Shown piece by piece: positions 12,961 to 27,127 of a DNA stretch of 64,000 nt (positions within the stretch are counted from its first letter, which is position 1; each line of letters begins with the position of its first letter). The position numbers were made by a program, and so were the translations under genes. The notes under the pieces are model-generated. The model ran no database searches and was not told where the DNA came from. It saw nothing but the letters and a program-made list of their open reading frames with translations. The DNA is taken from NCBI RefSeq assembly GCF_051014445.1, contig NW_027488384.1, positions 682,001 to 746,000 of the forward strand, read 5' to 3'. This stretch comes from Colletes latitarsis. Taxonomy: Eukaryota; Arthropoda; Insecta; Hymenoptera; Colletidae.

Positions 12961-15900
12961 TAAACCTGGTTTCCATCAATATTTTAGAGGACAACGCAAG
13001 TTAGGTCTGGGATAGGTCTGGGATTCGCCCTCATCAGGCTCATACTTTCGCGTTTTTCACATACTTGTTGAACTGATCCTTGGTTTTTTCTGGATTGGAT
13101 CACGTAGTAGTGTGGTACCACACTGAAACAGTCCATTAAACCTGGTTTCGATCACTATTTTAGAGGATAACGCATGTTAGGTCTGGGTTAGGTCTAGGAT
13201 TTGCCCTCATCAAGCTCATACTTTCGCGTTTTTCACATACTTGTTGAACAGATCCTGGGTTTTTTCTGGGTTGGATCACGTAGTAATGTGGTACCACACA
13301 GAAACAGTCCATTGAACCTGGTTTCGATCAATATTTAGGAGGATAACGCATGTTAGGTCTGGTTTAGGTCTAGGATTTGCCCTCGTCAGGCTCATACTTT
13401 CGCATATTTCTCATACTTGATGGCTAGATCCTTGACTTTTTCTGGACTGGATCACGTAGTAATGTGGTACCACACTGAAACAGTCGATTAAACCCGGTTT
13501 CGATCAATATTTTAGAGGATAACGCATGTTAGTTCTAGGATAGGTCTGGGATTTGCTCTCATCAGGCTCATTCTTTCGCATATTTCTCATACTTGATGGC
13601 TAGATCCAGGCCTTTTTCTGGATTGCATCACGTAGTAATGAAGTACAACACTGAAACAGTCAATTAAACCTGGTTTCCATCAATATTTTAGAGGACAGCG
13701 CAAGTTAGGTCTGGGATAGGTCTGGGATTCGCCCTTATCAGCCTCATACTTTCGCGTTTTTCACATACTTGTTGAACTGATCCTTGGTTTTTTCTGGATT
13801 GGATCACGTAGTAGTGTGGTACCACACTGAAACAGTCCATTAAACCTGGTTTCGATCACTATTTTAGAGGATAACGCATGTTAGGTCTGGGTTAGGCCTG
13901 GGATTTTCCCTCATCAGACTCATACTTTCGCATACTTCACATACTTGTTGAACAGATCCTGGGTTTTTTCTACTTTGGATCACGTAGTAAAGTGGTACCA
14001 CACTGAAACAGTCAATTAAACCTGTGTTCGATCAATATTTTGGAAGATAACGCATGTTAGGTCTGGGATTTGCGCTCATCAGTGTAATACTTTCGCATAA
14101 TTCTCATACTTGATGGCGAGATCCTGGGGTTTTTCTTGATTGCATTACGTAGTAATGTGGTACCACACTGAAAGAGTCAATTAAACCTGGTTTCGATCAA
14201 TATTTTAGAGTATAACGCATGTCAGGTCTAGGTTAGGCCTGGGATTTTCACTCACCAGACTCATACTTCCGCATTCTTCACATACTTGTTGACCGGATCC
14301 TGGGTTTTTTCTGGTTTGGATCACGTAGTAATGTGGCACCACACTGAAACATTAAATTAAACCTGGGCTTGAGAAATATTTTTGAGGATAACGCATGTTA
14401 TGTCTGGTATAGGTCTGGGATTTGCCCCCATCAGGCTCATTCTTTCGCGTTTTTCACATACTTGTTGAACAGATCCTGGGTTTTTTCTGGTTTCGATCAC
14501 GTAGTAATGTGGTACCACACTGAAACAGTCTATTAAACCTGGTTTCGATCAATATTTTAGAGAATAATTCATGTTAGGTCTAGGTTAGGTCTGGGATTTG
14601 CTCTCATCAGGCTCATTCTTTCGCATATTTCTCATACTTGATGGCTAGATCCAGGCCTTTTTCTGGATTGCATCACGTAGTAATGCAGTACAACACTGAA
14701 GCAGTCAATTAAACCTGGTTTCCATCAATATTTTAGAGGACAACGCAAGTTAGGTCTGGGATAGGTCTGGGATTCGCCCTCATCAGGCTCATACTTTCGC
14801 GTTTTTCACATACTTGTTGAACTGATCCTTGGTTTTTTCTGGATTGGATCACGTAGTAGTGTGGTACCACACTGAAACAGTCCATTAAACCTGGTTTCGA
14901 TCACTATTTTAGAGGATAACGCATGTTAGGTCTGGGTTAGGTCTTGGATTTGCCCTCATGAGGCTCGTACTTTCGAGTTTTTGACATACTTATAGAACAG
15001 ATCCTGGGGTTTTTCTGGATTGGATCACGTAGTAGTGTGGTACCACTCTGAAACAGTCCAGTGAACCTGGTTTCGATCACTATTTTAGAGGATAACGCAT
15101 GTTAGGTCAGGGTTAGGTCTAGGATTTGCCCTCATCAGGCTCATACTTTCGCGTTTTTCACAGACTTGTTGAAGAGATCCTGGGTTTTTTCTGGTTTGGA
15201 TCACGTAGTAATGTGGTACCCCACTGAAACAGTCCATAAAACCTGGTTTCGATCAATATTTTAGAGAATATTTCATGTTAGGTCTAGGTTAGGTCTGGGA
15301 TTTGCTCTCATCAGGCTCATTCTTTCGCATATTTCTCATACTTGATGGCTAGATCCAGGCCTTTTTCTGGATTGCATCACGTAGTAATGAAGTACAACAC
15401 TGAAACAGTCAATTAAATCCGGTTTCCATCAATATTTTAGAGGACAACGCAAGTTAGGTCTGGGATAGGTATGGGATTCGCCCTCATCAGGCTCATACTT
15501 TCGCGTTTTTCACATACTTGTTGAACTGATCCTTGGTTTTTTCTGGATTGGATCACGTAGTAGTGTGGTACCACACTGAAACAGTCCATTAAACGTGGTT
15601 TCGAACACTATTTTAGAGGATAACGCATGTTAGGTCTGGGTTAGGTCTAGGATTTGCCCTCATCAGGCTCATACTTTCGCGTTTTTCACATACTTGTTGA
15701 AGAGATCCTGGGTTTTTTCTGGTTTGGATCACGTAGTACTGTGGTACCACACTGAAGCAGTCCATTAAACCTGGTTTCGATCAATATTTTAGAGAATAAT
15801 CCATGTTAGTTCTAGGTTAGGCCTGGGATTTGCTCTCATCAGGCTCATTCTTTCGCATATTTCTCATACTTGATGGCTAGATCTTGGGCTTCTTCAAGAT

Positions 15901-16850
15901 TGCATCACGTAGTAATGTAGTACCACACTGAAACAGTCAATGATATCTGGTTTCCATCAATATTTTAGAGGACAACGCAAGTTATGTCTGGGATAGGTCT
16001 GGGATTTGCCCTCATCAGGGTCATACTTTCGCCTTTTTCACATACTTGGTGAACAGATCCTGGGTTTTTTCTTGTTTGGATCACGTAGTAATGTGGTACC
16101 ACACTGAAACAGTCCATAAAACCTGGTTTCGAACAATATTTTAGAGAATAATTCATGTTAGGTCTAGGTTAGGTCTGGGATTTGCTCTCATCAGGCTCAT
16201 TCTTTCGCATATTTCGCATACTTGATGGCTAGATCCTGGGCTTTTTCTGGATTGCATCACGTAGTAATGAAGTACAACACTGAAGCAGTCAATTAAACCT
16301 GTTTTCCATCAATATTTTAGAGGACAACGCAAGTTAGGTCTGGGATAGGTCTGGGATTCGCCCTCATCAGGTTCATACTTTCGCGTTTTTCACATACTTG
16401 TTGAACTGATCCTGGGTTTTTTCTGGTTTGGATCACGTAGTAATGTGGTACCACACTGAAACAGTCCATTAAACCTGGTTTCGATCACTATTTTAGAGGA
16501 TAACGCATGTTAGGTCTGGGTTAGGTCTAGGATTTGCCCTCATCAGGCTCATACTTTCGCGTTTTTCACATACTTGTTGAACAGATCCTGGGTTTTTTCT
16601 GGGTTGGATCACGTAGTAATGTGGTACCACACAGAAACAGTCCATTGAACCTCGTTTCGATCAATATTTATGGGGATAACGCATGTTAGGTCTAGGATAG
16701 GTCTGGGATTCGCCCTCATCAGGCTCATACTTTCGCGTTTTTCACATACTTGTTGGACTGATCCTTGGGTTTTTCTGGATTGGATCACGTAGTAGTGTGG
16801 TACCACACTGAAACAGTCCATTAAACCTGGTTTCGATCACTATTTTAGAG
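12880..16850. repeat. Satellite block of short higher-order repeats (4 to 6 monomers)
   Basis: A group of monomers recurs: one with GGCCTTTTTCTGGATTGC and GAAGTACAAC, then one with GAACTGATCCTTGGTTTTTT and GTAGTAGTGTGG. It appears near 13.0, 13.7, 14.8 and 15.5 kb, spaced by about 704, 1056 and 705 bp, that is 4, 6 and 4 monomers. Further copies occur near 19.5 and 23.2 kb. One monomer near 14058 lacks an 11-bp TTAGG sub-repeat. No gene is present. Confidence 0.75.
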
Positions 16851-17890
16851 GATAACGCATGTTAGGTCTGGGTTAGGCCTGGGATTTTCCCTCATCAGAC
16901 TCATACTTTCGCATACTTCACATACTTGTTGAACAGATCCTGGGTTTTTTCCACTTTGGATCACGTAGTAAGGTGGTACCACACTGAAACAGTCAATTAA
17001 ACCTGTGTTCGATCAATATTTTGGAAGATAACGCATGTTAGGTCTGGGTTAGGTCTGGGATTTGCGCTCATCAGTGTAATACTTTCGCATATTTCTCATA
17101 CTTGATGGCGAGATCCTGGGGTTTTTCTTGATTGCATCACGTAGTAATGTGGTACCACACTGAAACAGTCAACTAAACCTGGTTTCGATCAATATTTTAG
17201 AGGATTAACAGAAGTTAGGTCTGGGATAGGTCTTGGATTTGCCCTCATCAGGCTCGTACTTTCGCGTTTTTCACATACCTGTAGAACAGATCCTGGGTTT
17301 TTTCTGGATTGGATCACGCAGTAATGTGGTAACACGCCGAAACATTCAATTAAACCTGGCCTGGATAAGTATTTTAGAGGATATCGCATGTTAGGTCTAG
17401 GTTAGGCCTGGGATTTGCCCTCATCAGGGTCATACTTTCGCAGTTTTAACATGCATGTTGACATAATCGAGAGTTTTTTCTGCTTTGGATCACGTAGTAA
17501 AGATGTACCACACTGAAACAGTCCATTAAACCTGGTTTCGATCAATATTTTTGAGGATAACGCATGTCAGGTCTAGGTTAGGCCAAAGTTTTTCACTGAT
17601 CAGAGTCATACTTTCGCATTCTTCACATACTTGTTGAACGGATCCTGGGTTTTTTCTGGTTTCGTTCACATAGTAATGTGGTACCACACTGAAGCATTCA
17701 ATTAAACCTAGTCTTGAAAAATATTTTAGAGGATAACGCATGTTAGGTCTGGTTTAGGTCTAGGATTTGCCCTCATCAGGCTCATACTTTCGCATTCTTC
17801 ACATACTTCTTGAACGGATCCTGGGTTTTTTCAGGTTTGGTTCACGTACTAATGTGGTACCACACTGAAACAGTCAATTAAACCTGGTTT
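15450..17890. repeat. Duplicated block, copy 1 (offset 8104 bp)
   Basis: This stretch of about 2.4 kb is repeated at about 23554-25994. The offset of 8104 bp was checked at 15606/23710, 15965/24069 and 17526/25630. The offset is 46 monomers plus 8 bp, reflecting small indels in between. The pair diverges at about 17890/25994. Confidence 0.8.
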
Positions 17891-19139
17891 CGATCAATAT
17901 TTTAGAGGATAATGCAAGTTATGTCTGGTATAGGTCTGGGATTTGCCCTCATCAGGCTCATACTTTCGCGTTTTTCACATACTTGTTGAACAGATCCAGG
18001 CCTTTTTCTGGATTGCATCACGTAGTAATGAAGAACAACACTGAAACAGTCAATTAAACCTGGTTTCGATCAATATTTTAGAGGATAATGCAAGTTATGT
18101 CTGGTATAGGTCTGGGATTTGCCCTCATCAGGCTCATACTTTCGCATATTTCTCATACTTCATGGCTAGATCCTGGGCTATTTCTGGATTGTATCACGTA
18201 GTGATGTGGTACCACGCTGAAACAGTCAATTAAACCTGGTTTCGATCAATATTTTAGAGGATAACGCAAGTTAGGTCTGGGATAGGTGTGGGATTCGCCC
18301 TCATCAGGCTCATACTTTCGCGCTTTTCACATACTTGTTGAACTGATCCTGGGTTATTTTCTGGTTTGGATCACATAGTAATGTGGTACCACACTGAAAC
18401 AGTCGATTAAACCAGGTTTCGATCAATATTTTTGAGGATAACGCATGTTAGGTCTAGGTTAGGCTTGGGATTTTCACTCATCAGACTCATACTTTCGCAT
18501 TCTTCACATACTTGTTGAACGGATCCTGGGTTTTTTCTGGTTTGGATCACGTAGTAATGTGGGACCACACTGAAAAAATCAATTAAACCTGGTCTTGATT
18601 AATATTTTAGAGGATAACGCATGTTAGGTCTGGTTTAGGTCTAGGATTTGCCCTCATCAGGCTCATACTTCCGCATTCTTCACATACTTGTTGAACGGAT
18701 CCCGGGTTTTTTCTGGTTTGGTTCACGTACTAATGTGGTACCACACTGAAACAGTCAATTAAACCTGGTTTCGATCAATATTTTACTGGATAACGCAAGT
18801 TAGGTCTCGGATAGTTCTGGGATTTGCCCTCATCAGTCTCATACTTTCGCATTCTTCACATACTTGTTGAACGGATCCTGGGTTTTTTCTGGTTTGGTTC
18901 ACGTAGTAATGTGGTACCACACTGAAACATTCAATTAAACCTGGACCTGAAAAATATTTTAGAGGATAACGCAAGTTAGGTCTGGGATAGGTGTGGGATT
19001 CGCCCTCATCAGGCGCATGCATTCGCGCTTTTCACATACTTGTTGAACTGATCCTGGGTTATTTTCTGGTTTGGATCACATAGTAATGTGGTACCACACT
19101 GAAACAGTCAATTAAACCTGGTTTCGATCAATATTTTAG

Positions 19140-22100
19140 AGGATAACGCAAGTTGTGTCTGGTATAGGCCTGGGATTTTCACTCATCAGACTCATACTTT
19201 CGCATTCTTCACACACTTGTTGAACGGATCCTGGGTTATTTCTGGTTTGGATCACGTTGTAATGTGGGACCACACTGAAAAAATCAATTAAACCTGGTCT
19301 TGATTAATATTTTAGAGGACAACGCATGTTAGGTCTGGTTTAGGTCTGGGATTTGCTCTCATCAGGCTCATTCTTTCGCATATTTCTCATACTTGATGGC
19401 TAGATCCAGGCCTTTTTCTGGATTGCATCACGTAGTAATGAAGTACAACACTGAAACAGTCAATTAAACCTGGTTTCCATCAATATTTTAGAGGACAACG
19501 CAAGTTAGGTCTGGGATAGGTATGGGATTCGCCCTCATCAGGCTCATACTTTCGCGTTTTTCACATACTTGTTGAACTGATCCTTGGTTTTTTCTGGATT
19601 GGATCACGTAGTAGTGTGGTACCACACTGAAACAGTCCATTAAACCTGGTTTCGATCAATATTTTTGAGGATAACGCATGTCAGGTCAAGGTAAGGCCAA
19701 AGATTTTCACTGATCAGAGTTATACTTTCGCATTCTTCACATACTTGTTGAACGGATCCTGGGTTTTTTCTGGTTTCGTTCACATAGTAATATGGTACCA
19801 CACTGAATCATTCAATTAAACCTGGTCTTGAAAAATATTTTAGAGGATAACGCATGTTAGGTCTGGTTTAGGTCTAGGATTTGCCCTCATCAGGCTCATA
19901 CTTTCGCATTCTTCACATACTTCTTGAACGGATCCTGGGTTTTTTCTGGTTTGGTTCACGTACTAATGTGGTACCACACTGAAACAGTCAATTAAACCTG
20001 TTTTCGATCAATATTTTAGAGGATAATGCAAGTTATGTCTGGTATAGGTCTGGGATTTGCCCTCATCAGGCTCATACTTTCGCGTTTTTCACATACTTGT
20101 TGAACAGATCCAGGCCTTTTTCTGGATTGCATCACGTAGTAATGAAGTACAACACTGAAACAGTCAATTAAACCTGGTTTCCATCAATATTTTAGAGGAC
20201 AACGCATGTTAGGTCTGGGTTAGGCCTGGGATTTTCCCTCATCAGACTCATACTTTCGCATACTTCATATACTTGTTGAACAGATCCTGGGTTTTTTCTA
20301 CTTTGGATCACGTAGTAAAGTGGTACCACACTGAAACAGTCAATTAAACCTGAGTTCGATCAATATTTTGGAAGATAACGCATGTTAGGTCAGGGTTAGG
20401 TCTGGGATTTGCGCTCATCAGTGTAATACTTTCGCATAATTCTCATACTTGATGGCGAGATCCTGGGGTTTTTCTTGATTGCATCACGTAGTAATGTGGT
20501 ACCACACTGAAACAGTCAATTAAACCTGGCCTGGATAAGTATTTTAGAGGATATCGCATGTTAGGTCTAGGTTAGGCCTGGGATTTGCCCTCATCAGGGT
20601 CATACTTTCGCAGTTTTAACATGCATGTTGACATAATCGAGAGTTTTTTCTGCTTTGGATCACGTCGTAAAGATGTACCACACTGAAACAGTCCATTAAA
20701 CCTGGTTTCGATCAATATTTTTGAGGATAACGCATGTCAGGTCTAGGTTAGGCCAAAGATTTTCACTGATCAGAGTCATACTTTCGCATTCTTCACATAC
20801 TTGTTGAACGGATCCTGGGTTTTTTCTGATTTCGTTCACGTAGTAATGTGGTACCACACTGAAGCATTCAATTAAACCTGGTCTTGAAAAATATTTTAGA
20901 GGATAACGCATGTTAGGTCTGGGTTAGGTCTAGGATTTGCCCTCATCAGGCTCATACTTTCGCATATTTCTCATACTTCATGGCTAGATCCTGGGCTATT
21001 TCTGGATTGTATCACGTAGTAATGTGGTACCACGCTGAAACAGTCAATTAAACCTGGTTTCGATCAATATTTTAGAGGATAACGCAAGTTAGGTCTGGGA
21101 TAGGTGTGGGATTCGCCCTCATCAGGCTCATACTTTGGCGTTTTTCACATACTTGTTGAACTGATCCTGGGCTATTTTCTGGTTTGGATCACGTAGTAAT
21201 GTGGGACCACACTGAAAAAATCAATTAAACCTGGTCTTGATAAATATTTTAGAGGATAACGCATGTTAGGTCTGGTTTAGGTCTAGGATTTGCCCTCATC
21301 AGGCTCATACTTTCGCATTCTTCACATACTTGTTGAACGGATCCTGGGTTTTTTCTGGTTTGGTTCACGTAGTAATGTGGTACCACACTGAAACATTCAA
21401 TTAAACCTGGTCCTGAAAAATATTTTAGAGGATAACGCATGTTAGGTCTGGGTTAGGTCTAGGATTTGCCCTCATCAGGCTCATACTTTCGCATATTTCT
21501 CATACTTCATGGCTAGATCCTGGGCTATTTCTGGATTGTATCACGTAGTAATGTGGTACCACGCTGAAACAGTCAATTAAACCTGGTTTCGATCAATATT
21601 TTAGAGGATAACGCAAGTTAGGTCTGGGATAGGTGTGGGATTCGCCCTCATCAGGCTCATACTTTCGCGCTTTTCACATACTTGTTGAACTGATCCTGAG
21701 TTATTTTCTGGTTTGGATCACATAGTAATGTGGTACCACACTGAAACAGTCGATTAAACCAGGTTTCGATCAATATTTTTGAGGATAACGCATGTCAGGT
21801 CTAGGTTAGGCCAAAGATTCTCACTGATCAGAGTCATACTTTCGCATTCTTCACATACTTGTTGAACGGATCCTGGGTTTTTTCTGATTTCGTTCACGTA
21901 GTAATGTGGTACCACACTGAAGCATTCAATTATACCTGGTCTTGAAAAATATTTTAGAGGATAACGCATGTTAGGTCTGGGTTAGGTCTAGGATTTGCCC
22001 TCATCAGGCTCATACTTTCGCATATTTCTCATACTTCATGGCTAGATCCTGGGCTATTTCTGGATTGTATCACGTAGTAATGTGGTACCACGCTGAAACA

Positions 22101-23340
22101 GTCAATTAAACCTGGTTTCGATCAATATTTTAGAGGATAACGCAAGTTAGGTCTGGGATAGGTGTGGGATTAGCCCTCATCAGGCTCATACTTTCGCGTT
22201 TTTCACATACTTGTTGAACTGATCCTGGGCTATTTTCTGGTTTGGATCACGTAGTAATGTGGGACCACACTGAAAAAATCAATTAAACCTGGTCTTGATA
22301 AATATTTTAGAGGATAACGCATGTTAGGTCTGGTTTAGGTCTAGGATTTGCCCTCATCAGGCTCATACTTTCGCATTCTTCACATACTTGTTGAACGGAT
22401 CCTGGGTTTTTTCTGGTTTGGTTCACGTAGTAATGTGGTACCACACTGAAACATTCAATTAAACCTGGTCCTGAAAAATATTTTAGAGGATAACGCATGT
22501 TAGGTCTGGGTTAGGTCTAGGATTTGCCCTCATCAGGCTCATACTTTCGCATATTTCTCATACTTCATGGCTAGATCCTGGGCTATTTCTGGATTGTATC
22601 ACGTAGTAATGTGGTACCACGCTGAAACAGTCAATTAAACCTGGTTTCGATCAATATTTTAGAGGATAACGCAAGTTAGGTCTGGGATAGGTGTGGGATT
22701 CGCCCTCATCAGGCTCATACTTTCGCGCTTTTCACATACTTGTTGAACTGATCCTGAGTTATTTTCTGGTTTGGATCACATAGTAATGTGGTACCACACT
22801 GAAACAGTCGATTAAACCAGGTTTCGATCAATATTTTTGAGGATAACGCATGTTAGGTTTAGGCTAGGCCTGGGATTTTCACTCATCAGACTCATACTTT
22901 CGCATTCTTCACACACTTGTTGAACGGATCCTGGGTTTTTTCTGGTTTGGATCACGTTGTAATGTGGGACCACACTGAAAAAATCAATTAAACCTGGTCT
23001 TGATTAATATTTTAGAGGACAGCGCATGTTAGGTCTGGTTTAGGTCTGGGATTTGCTCTCATCAGGCTCATTCTTACGCATATTTCTCATACTTGATGGC
23101 TAGATCCAGGCCTTTTTCTGGATTGCATCACGTAGTAATGAAGTACAACACTGAAACAGTCAATTAAACCTGGTTTCCATCAATATTTTAGAGGACAACG
23201 CAAGTTAGGTCTGGGATAGGTATGGGATTCGCCCTCATCAGGCTCATACTTTCGCGTTTTTCACATACTTGTTGAACTGATCCTTGGTTTTTTCTGGAAT
23301 GGATCACGTAGTAGTGTGGTACCACACTGAAACAGTCCAT
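19140..23340. repeat. Block with ends repeated at 3700-bp offset
   Basis: About 19140-19640 matches about 22840-23340 at an offset of 3700 bp (21 monomers plus 4 bp), checked at 19331/23031. Between them lie the 1058-bp tandem repeat and the source block of the region next to the retrotransposon. Confidence 0.7.
20700..22815. repeat. Tandem six-monomer higher-order repeat (1058-bp unit)
   Basis: Two head-to-tail copies, about 20700-21757 and 21758-22815, at a constant offset of 1058 bp (20696/21754 and 21249/22307), which is six monomers plus 2 bp. A third copy begins at about 22812 but diverges. Both copies contain an uninterrupted version of the retrotransposon target site, at 21298 and 22356. 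Confidence 0.85.
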
Positions 23341-23553
23341 TAAACCTGGTTTCGATCACTATTTTAGAGGAAAACGCATGTTAGGTCAGTGTTAGGTCTA
23401 GGATTTGCCCTCATCAGGCTCATACTTTCGCGTTTTTCACAGACTTGTTGAAGAGATCCTGGGTTTTTTCTGGTTTGGATCACGTAGTAATGTGGTACCA
23501 CACTGAAGCAGTCCATTAAACCTGGTTTCGATCAATATTTTAGAGGATAACGC

Positions 23554-25994
23554 AAGTTAGGTCTGGGATAGGTATGGGATTCGCCCTCATCAGGCTCATA
23601 CTTTCGCGTTTTTCACATACTTGTTGAACTGAGCCTTGGTTTTTTTCTGGATTGGATCACGTAGTAGTGTGGTACCACACTGAAACAGTCCATTAAACCT
23701 GGTTTCGATCACTATTTTAGAGGATAACGCATGTTAGGTCTGGGTTAGGTCTAGGATTTGCCCTCATCAGGCTCATACTTTCGCGTTTTTCACATACTTG
23801 TTCAAGAGATCCTGGGTTTTTTCTGGTTTGGATCACGTAGTACTGTGGTACCACACTGAAGCAGTCCATTAAACCTGGTTTCGATCAATATTTTAGAGAA
23901 TAATCCATGTTAGTTCTAGGTTAGGCCTGGGATTTGCTCTCATCAGGCTCATTCTTCCGCATATTTCTCATACTTGATGGCTAGATCTTGGGCTTCTTCA
24001 AGATTGCATCACGTAGTAATGTGGTACCACGCTGAAACAGTCAATTAAACCTGGTTTCGATCAATATTTTAGAGGATAACGCAAGTTATGTCTGGGATAG
24101 TTCTGGGATTTGCCCTCATCAGGGTCATACTTTCGCCTTTTTCACATACTTGGTGAACAGATCCTGGGTTTTTTCTTATTTGGATCACGTAGTAATGTGG
24201 TACCACACTGAAACAGTCCATAAAACCTGGTTTCGAAGAATATTTTAGAGAATAATTCATGTTAGGTCAAGGTTAGGTCTGGGATTTGCTCCCATCAGGC
24301 TCATTGTTTCGCATATTTCGCATACTTGATGGCTAGATCCTGGGCTTTTTCTGGATTGCATCACGTAGTAATGAAGTACAACACTGAAGCAGTCAATTAA
24401 ACCTGTTTTCCATCAAGATTTTAGAGGACAACGCAAGTTAGGTCTGGGATAGGTCTGGGATTCGCCCTCATCAGGCTCATACTTTCGCGTTTTTCACATA
24501 CTTGTTGAACTGATCCTGGGTTTTTTCTGGTTTGGATCACGTAGTAATGTGGTACCACACTGAAACAGTCCATTAAACCTGGTTTCGATCACTATTTTAG
24601 AGGATAACGCATGTTAGGTCTGGGTTAGGTCTAGGATTTGCCCTCATCAGGCTCATACTTTCGCATATTTCGCATACTTGATGGCTAGATCCAGGCCTTT
24701 TTCTGGATTGCATCACGTAGTAATGAAGTACAACACTGAAACAGTCAATTAAACCTGGTTTCCATCAATATTTAGGAGGATTACGCATGTTAGGTCTAGG
24801 ATAGGTCTGGGATTCGCCCTCATCAGGCTCATACTTTCGCGTTTTTCACATACTTGTTGAACTGATCCTTGGGTTTTTCTGGATTGGATCACGTAGTAGT
24901 GTGGTACCACACTGAAACAGTCCATTAAACCTGGTTTCGATCACTATTTTAGAGGATAACGCATGTTAGGTCTGGGTTAGGCCTGGGATTTTCCCTCATC
25001 AGACTCATACTTTCGCATACTTCACATACTTGTTGAACAGATCCTGGGTTTTTTCTACTTTGGATCACGTAGTAAAGTGGTGCCACACTGAAACAGTCAA
25101 TTAAACCTGTGTTCGATCTATATTTTGGAAGATAACGCATGTTAGGTCTGGGTTAGGTCTGGGATTTGCGCTCATCAGTGTAATACTTTCGCATATTTCT
25201 CATACTTGATGGCGAGATCCTGGGGTTTTTCTTGAATGCATCACGTAGTAATGTGGTACCTCACTGAAACAGTCAACTAAACCTGGTTTCGATCGATATT
25301 TTAGAGGATTAACAGAAGTTAGGTCTGGGATAGGTCTTGGATTTGCCCTCATCAGGCTCGTACTTTCGCGTTTTTCACATACCTGTAGAAAAGATCCTGG
25401 GTTATTTCTGGATTGGATCACGCAGTAATGTGGTAACACGCCGAAACATTCAATTAAACCTGGCCTGGATAAGTATTTTAGAGGATATCGCATGTTAGGT
25501 CTAGGTTAGGCCTGGGATTTGCCCTCATCAGGGTCATACTTTCGCAATTTTAACATGCATGTTGACATAATCGAGAGTTTTTTCTGCTTTGGATCACGTA
25601 GTAAAGATGTACCACACTGAAACAGTCCATTAAACCTGGTTTCGATCAATATTTTTGAGGATAACGCATGTCAGGTCAAGGTAAGGCCAAAGATTTTCAC
25701 TGATCAGAGTCATACTTTCGCATTCTTCACATACTTGTTGAACGGATCCTGGGTTTTTTCTGGTTTCGTTCACATAGTAATGTGGTACCACACTGAAGCA
25801 TTCAATTAAACCTGGTCTTGAAAAATATTTTAGAGGATAACGCATGTTAGGTCTGGTTTAGGTCTAGGATTTGCCCTCATCAGGCTCATACTTTCGCATT
25901 CTTCACATACTTCTTGAACGGATCCTGGGTTTTTTCTGGTTTGGTTCACGTACTAATGTGGTACCACACTGAAACAGTCAATTAAACCTGGTTT
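23554..25994. repeat. Duplicated block, copy 2 (offset 8104 bp)
   Basis: Second copy of the block at about 15450-17890, in the same orientation and monomer order with scattered substitutions (for example GAGCCTTGG for GATCCTTGG near 23631). Its end abuts the block that matches 20.15-21.30 kb. The segment that leads up to the retrotransposon was therefore assembled from at least two duplications. Confidence 0.8.
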
Positions 25995-27127
25995 CCATCA
26001 ATATTTTAGAGGACAACGCATGTTAGGTCTGGGTTAGGCCTGGGATTTTCCCTCATCAGACTCATACTTTCGCATACTTCATATACTTGTTGAACAGATC
26101 CTGGGTTTTTTCTACTTTGGATCACGTAGTAAAGTGGTACCACACTGAAACAGTCAATTAAACCTTAGTTCGATCAATATTTTGGAAGATAACGCATGTT
26201 AGGTCTGGGTTAGGTCTGGGATTTGCGCTCATCAGTGTAATACTTTCGCATAATTCTCATACTTGATGGCGAGATCCTGGGGTTTTTCTTGATTGCATCA
26301 CGTAGTAATGTGGTACCACACTGAAACAGTCAATTAAACCTGGCCTGGATAAGTATTTTAGAGGATATCGCATGTTAGGTCTAGGTTAGGCCTGGGATTT
26401 GCCCTCATCAGGGTCATACTTTCGCAGTTTTAACATGCATGTTGACATAATCGAGAGTTTTTTCTGCTTTGGATCACGTCGTAAAGATGTACCACACTGA
26501 AACAATCCATTAAACCTGGTTTCGATCAATATTTTTGAGGATAACGCATGTCAGGTCTAGGTTAGGCCAAAGATTTTCACTGATCAGAGTCATACTTTCG
26601 CATTCTTCGCATACTTGTTGAACGGATCCTGGTTTTTTTCTGGTTTCGTTCACGTAGTAATGTGGTACCACACTGAAGCATTCAATTAAACCTGGTCTTG
26701 AAAAATATTTTAGAGGATAACGCATGTTAGGTCTGGGTTAGGTCTAGGATTTGCCCTCATCAGGCTCATACTTTCGCATATTTCTCATACTTCATGGCTA
26801 GATCCTGGGCTATTTCTGGATTGTATCACGTAGTAATGTGGTACCACGCTGAAACAGTCAATTAAACCTGGTTTCGATCAATATTTTAGAGGATAACGCA
26901 AGTTAGGTCTGGGATAGGTGTGGGATTCGCCCTCATCAGGCTCATACTTTCGCGTTTTTCACATACTTGTTGAACTGATCCTGGGCTATTTTCTGGTTTG
27001 GATCACGTAGTAATGTGGGACCACACTGAAAAAATCAATTAAACCTGGTCTTGATAAATATTTTAGAGGATAACGCATGTTAGGTCTGGTTTAGGTCTAG
27101 GATTTGCCCTCATCAGGCTCATACTTT
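25969..27127. repeat. Duplicate of 20155-21313, cut by the retrotransposon
   Basis: The offset is 5814 bp (20696/26510 and 21249/27063), 33 monomers plus 6 bp. The match runs to the retrotransposon insertion point. The equivalent of the continuation at 21298 onward is found on the far side of the element from 33075. The array at 20-22 kb therefore supplies a clean pre-insertion allele within the same window. Confidence 0.85.
27112..27127. repeat. Left target-site duplication of the retrotransposon
   Basis: ATCAGGCTCATACTTT is identical to 33075-33090 on the other side of the element. The last three T residues merge with the poly(T) run, so the exact right edge is ambiguous by up to 3 bp and the duplication is 13 to 16 bp. 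The sequence is the normal CATCAGGCTCATACTTTCGC box of the satellite monomer. Confidence 0.93.

Larger units (their letters stand above)
1..27127. repeat. Left arm of a 176-bp tandem satellite array
   Basis: Head-to-tail monomers of about 176 bp, all in one orientation. The box TTAGAGGATAACGC recurs at about 301, 477, 653, 829, 1005 and 1182, and so on to the retrotransposon. Each monomer reads, in order: a TTAGAGGATAACGCATG box, two TTAGG-containing 11-bp sub-repeats, CCCTCATCAGG, CATACTTTCGC, a variable segment of about 45 bp, GGATCACGTAGTAATG, the palindrome TGTGGTACCACA, ACTGAAACAGTC, and ATTAAACCTGGTTTCGATCA. I see no gene, tRNA, rRNA or other unrelated insert in this arm. Short open frames here (63-97 aa, minus strand) are the same monomer translated repeatedly. 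Such arrays are typical of centromeric, pericentromeric or subtelomeric heterochromatin; which one applies cannot be told from the sequence. Confidence 0.97.

Noticed and set aside
1..27111. CRISPR array
   Set aside because: The repeats are 176 bp, contiguous and diverged. There are no short identical repeats with unique spacers and no cas genes.
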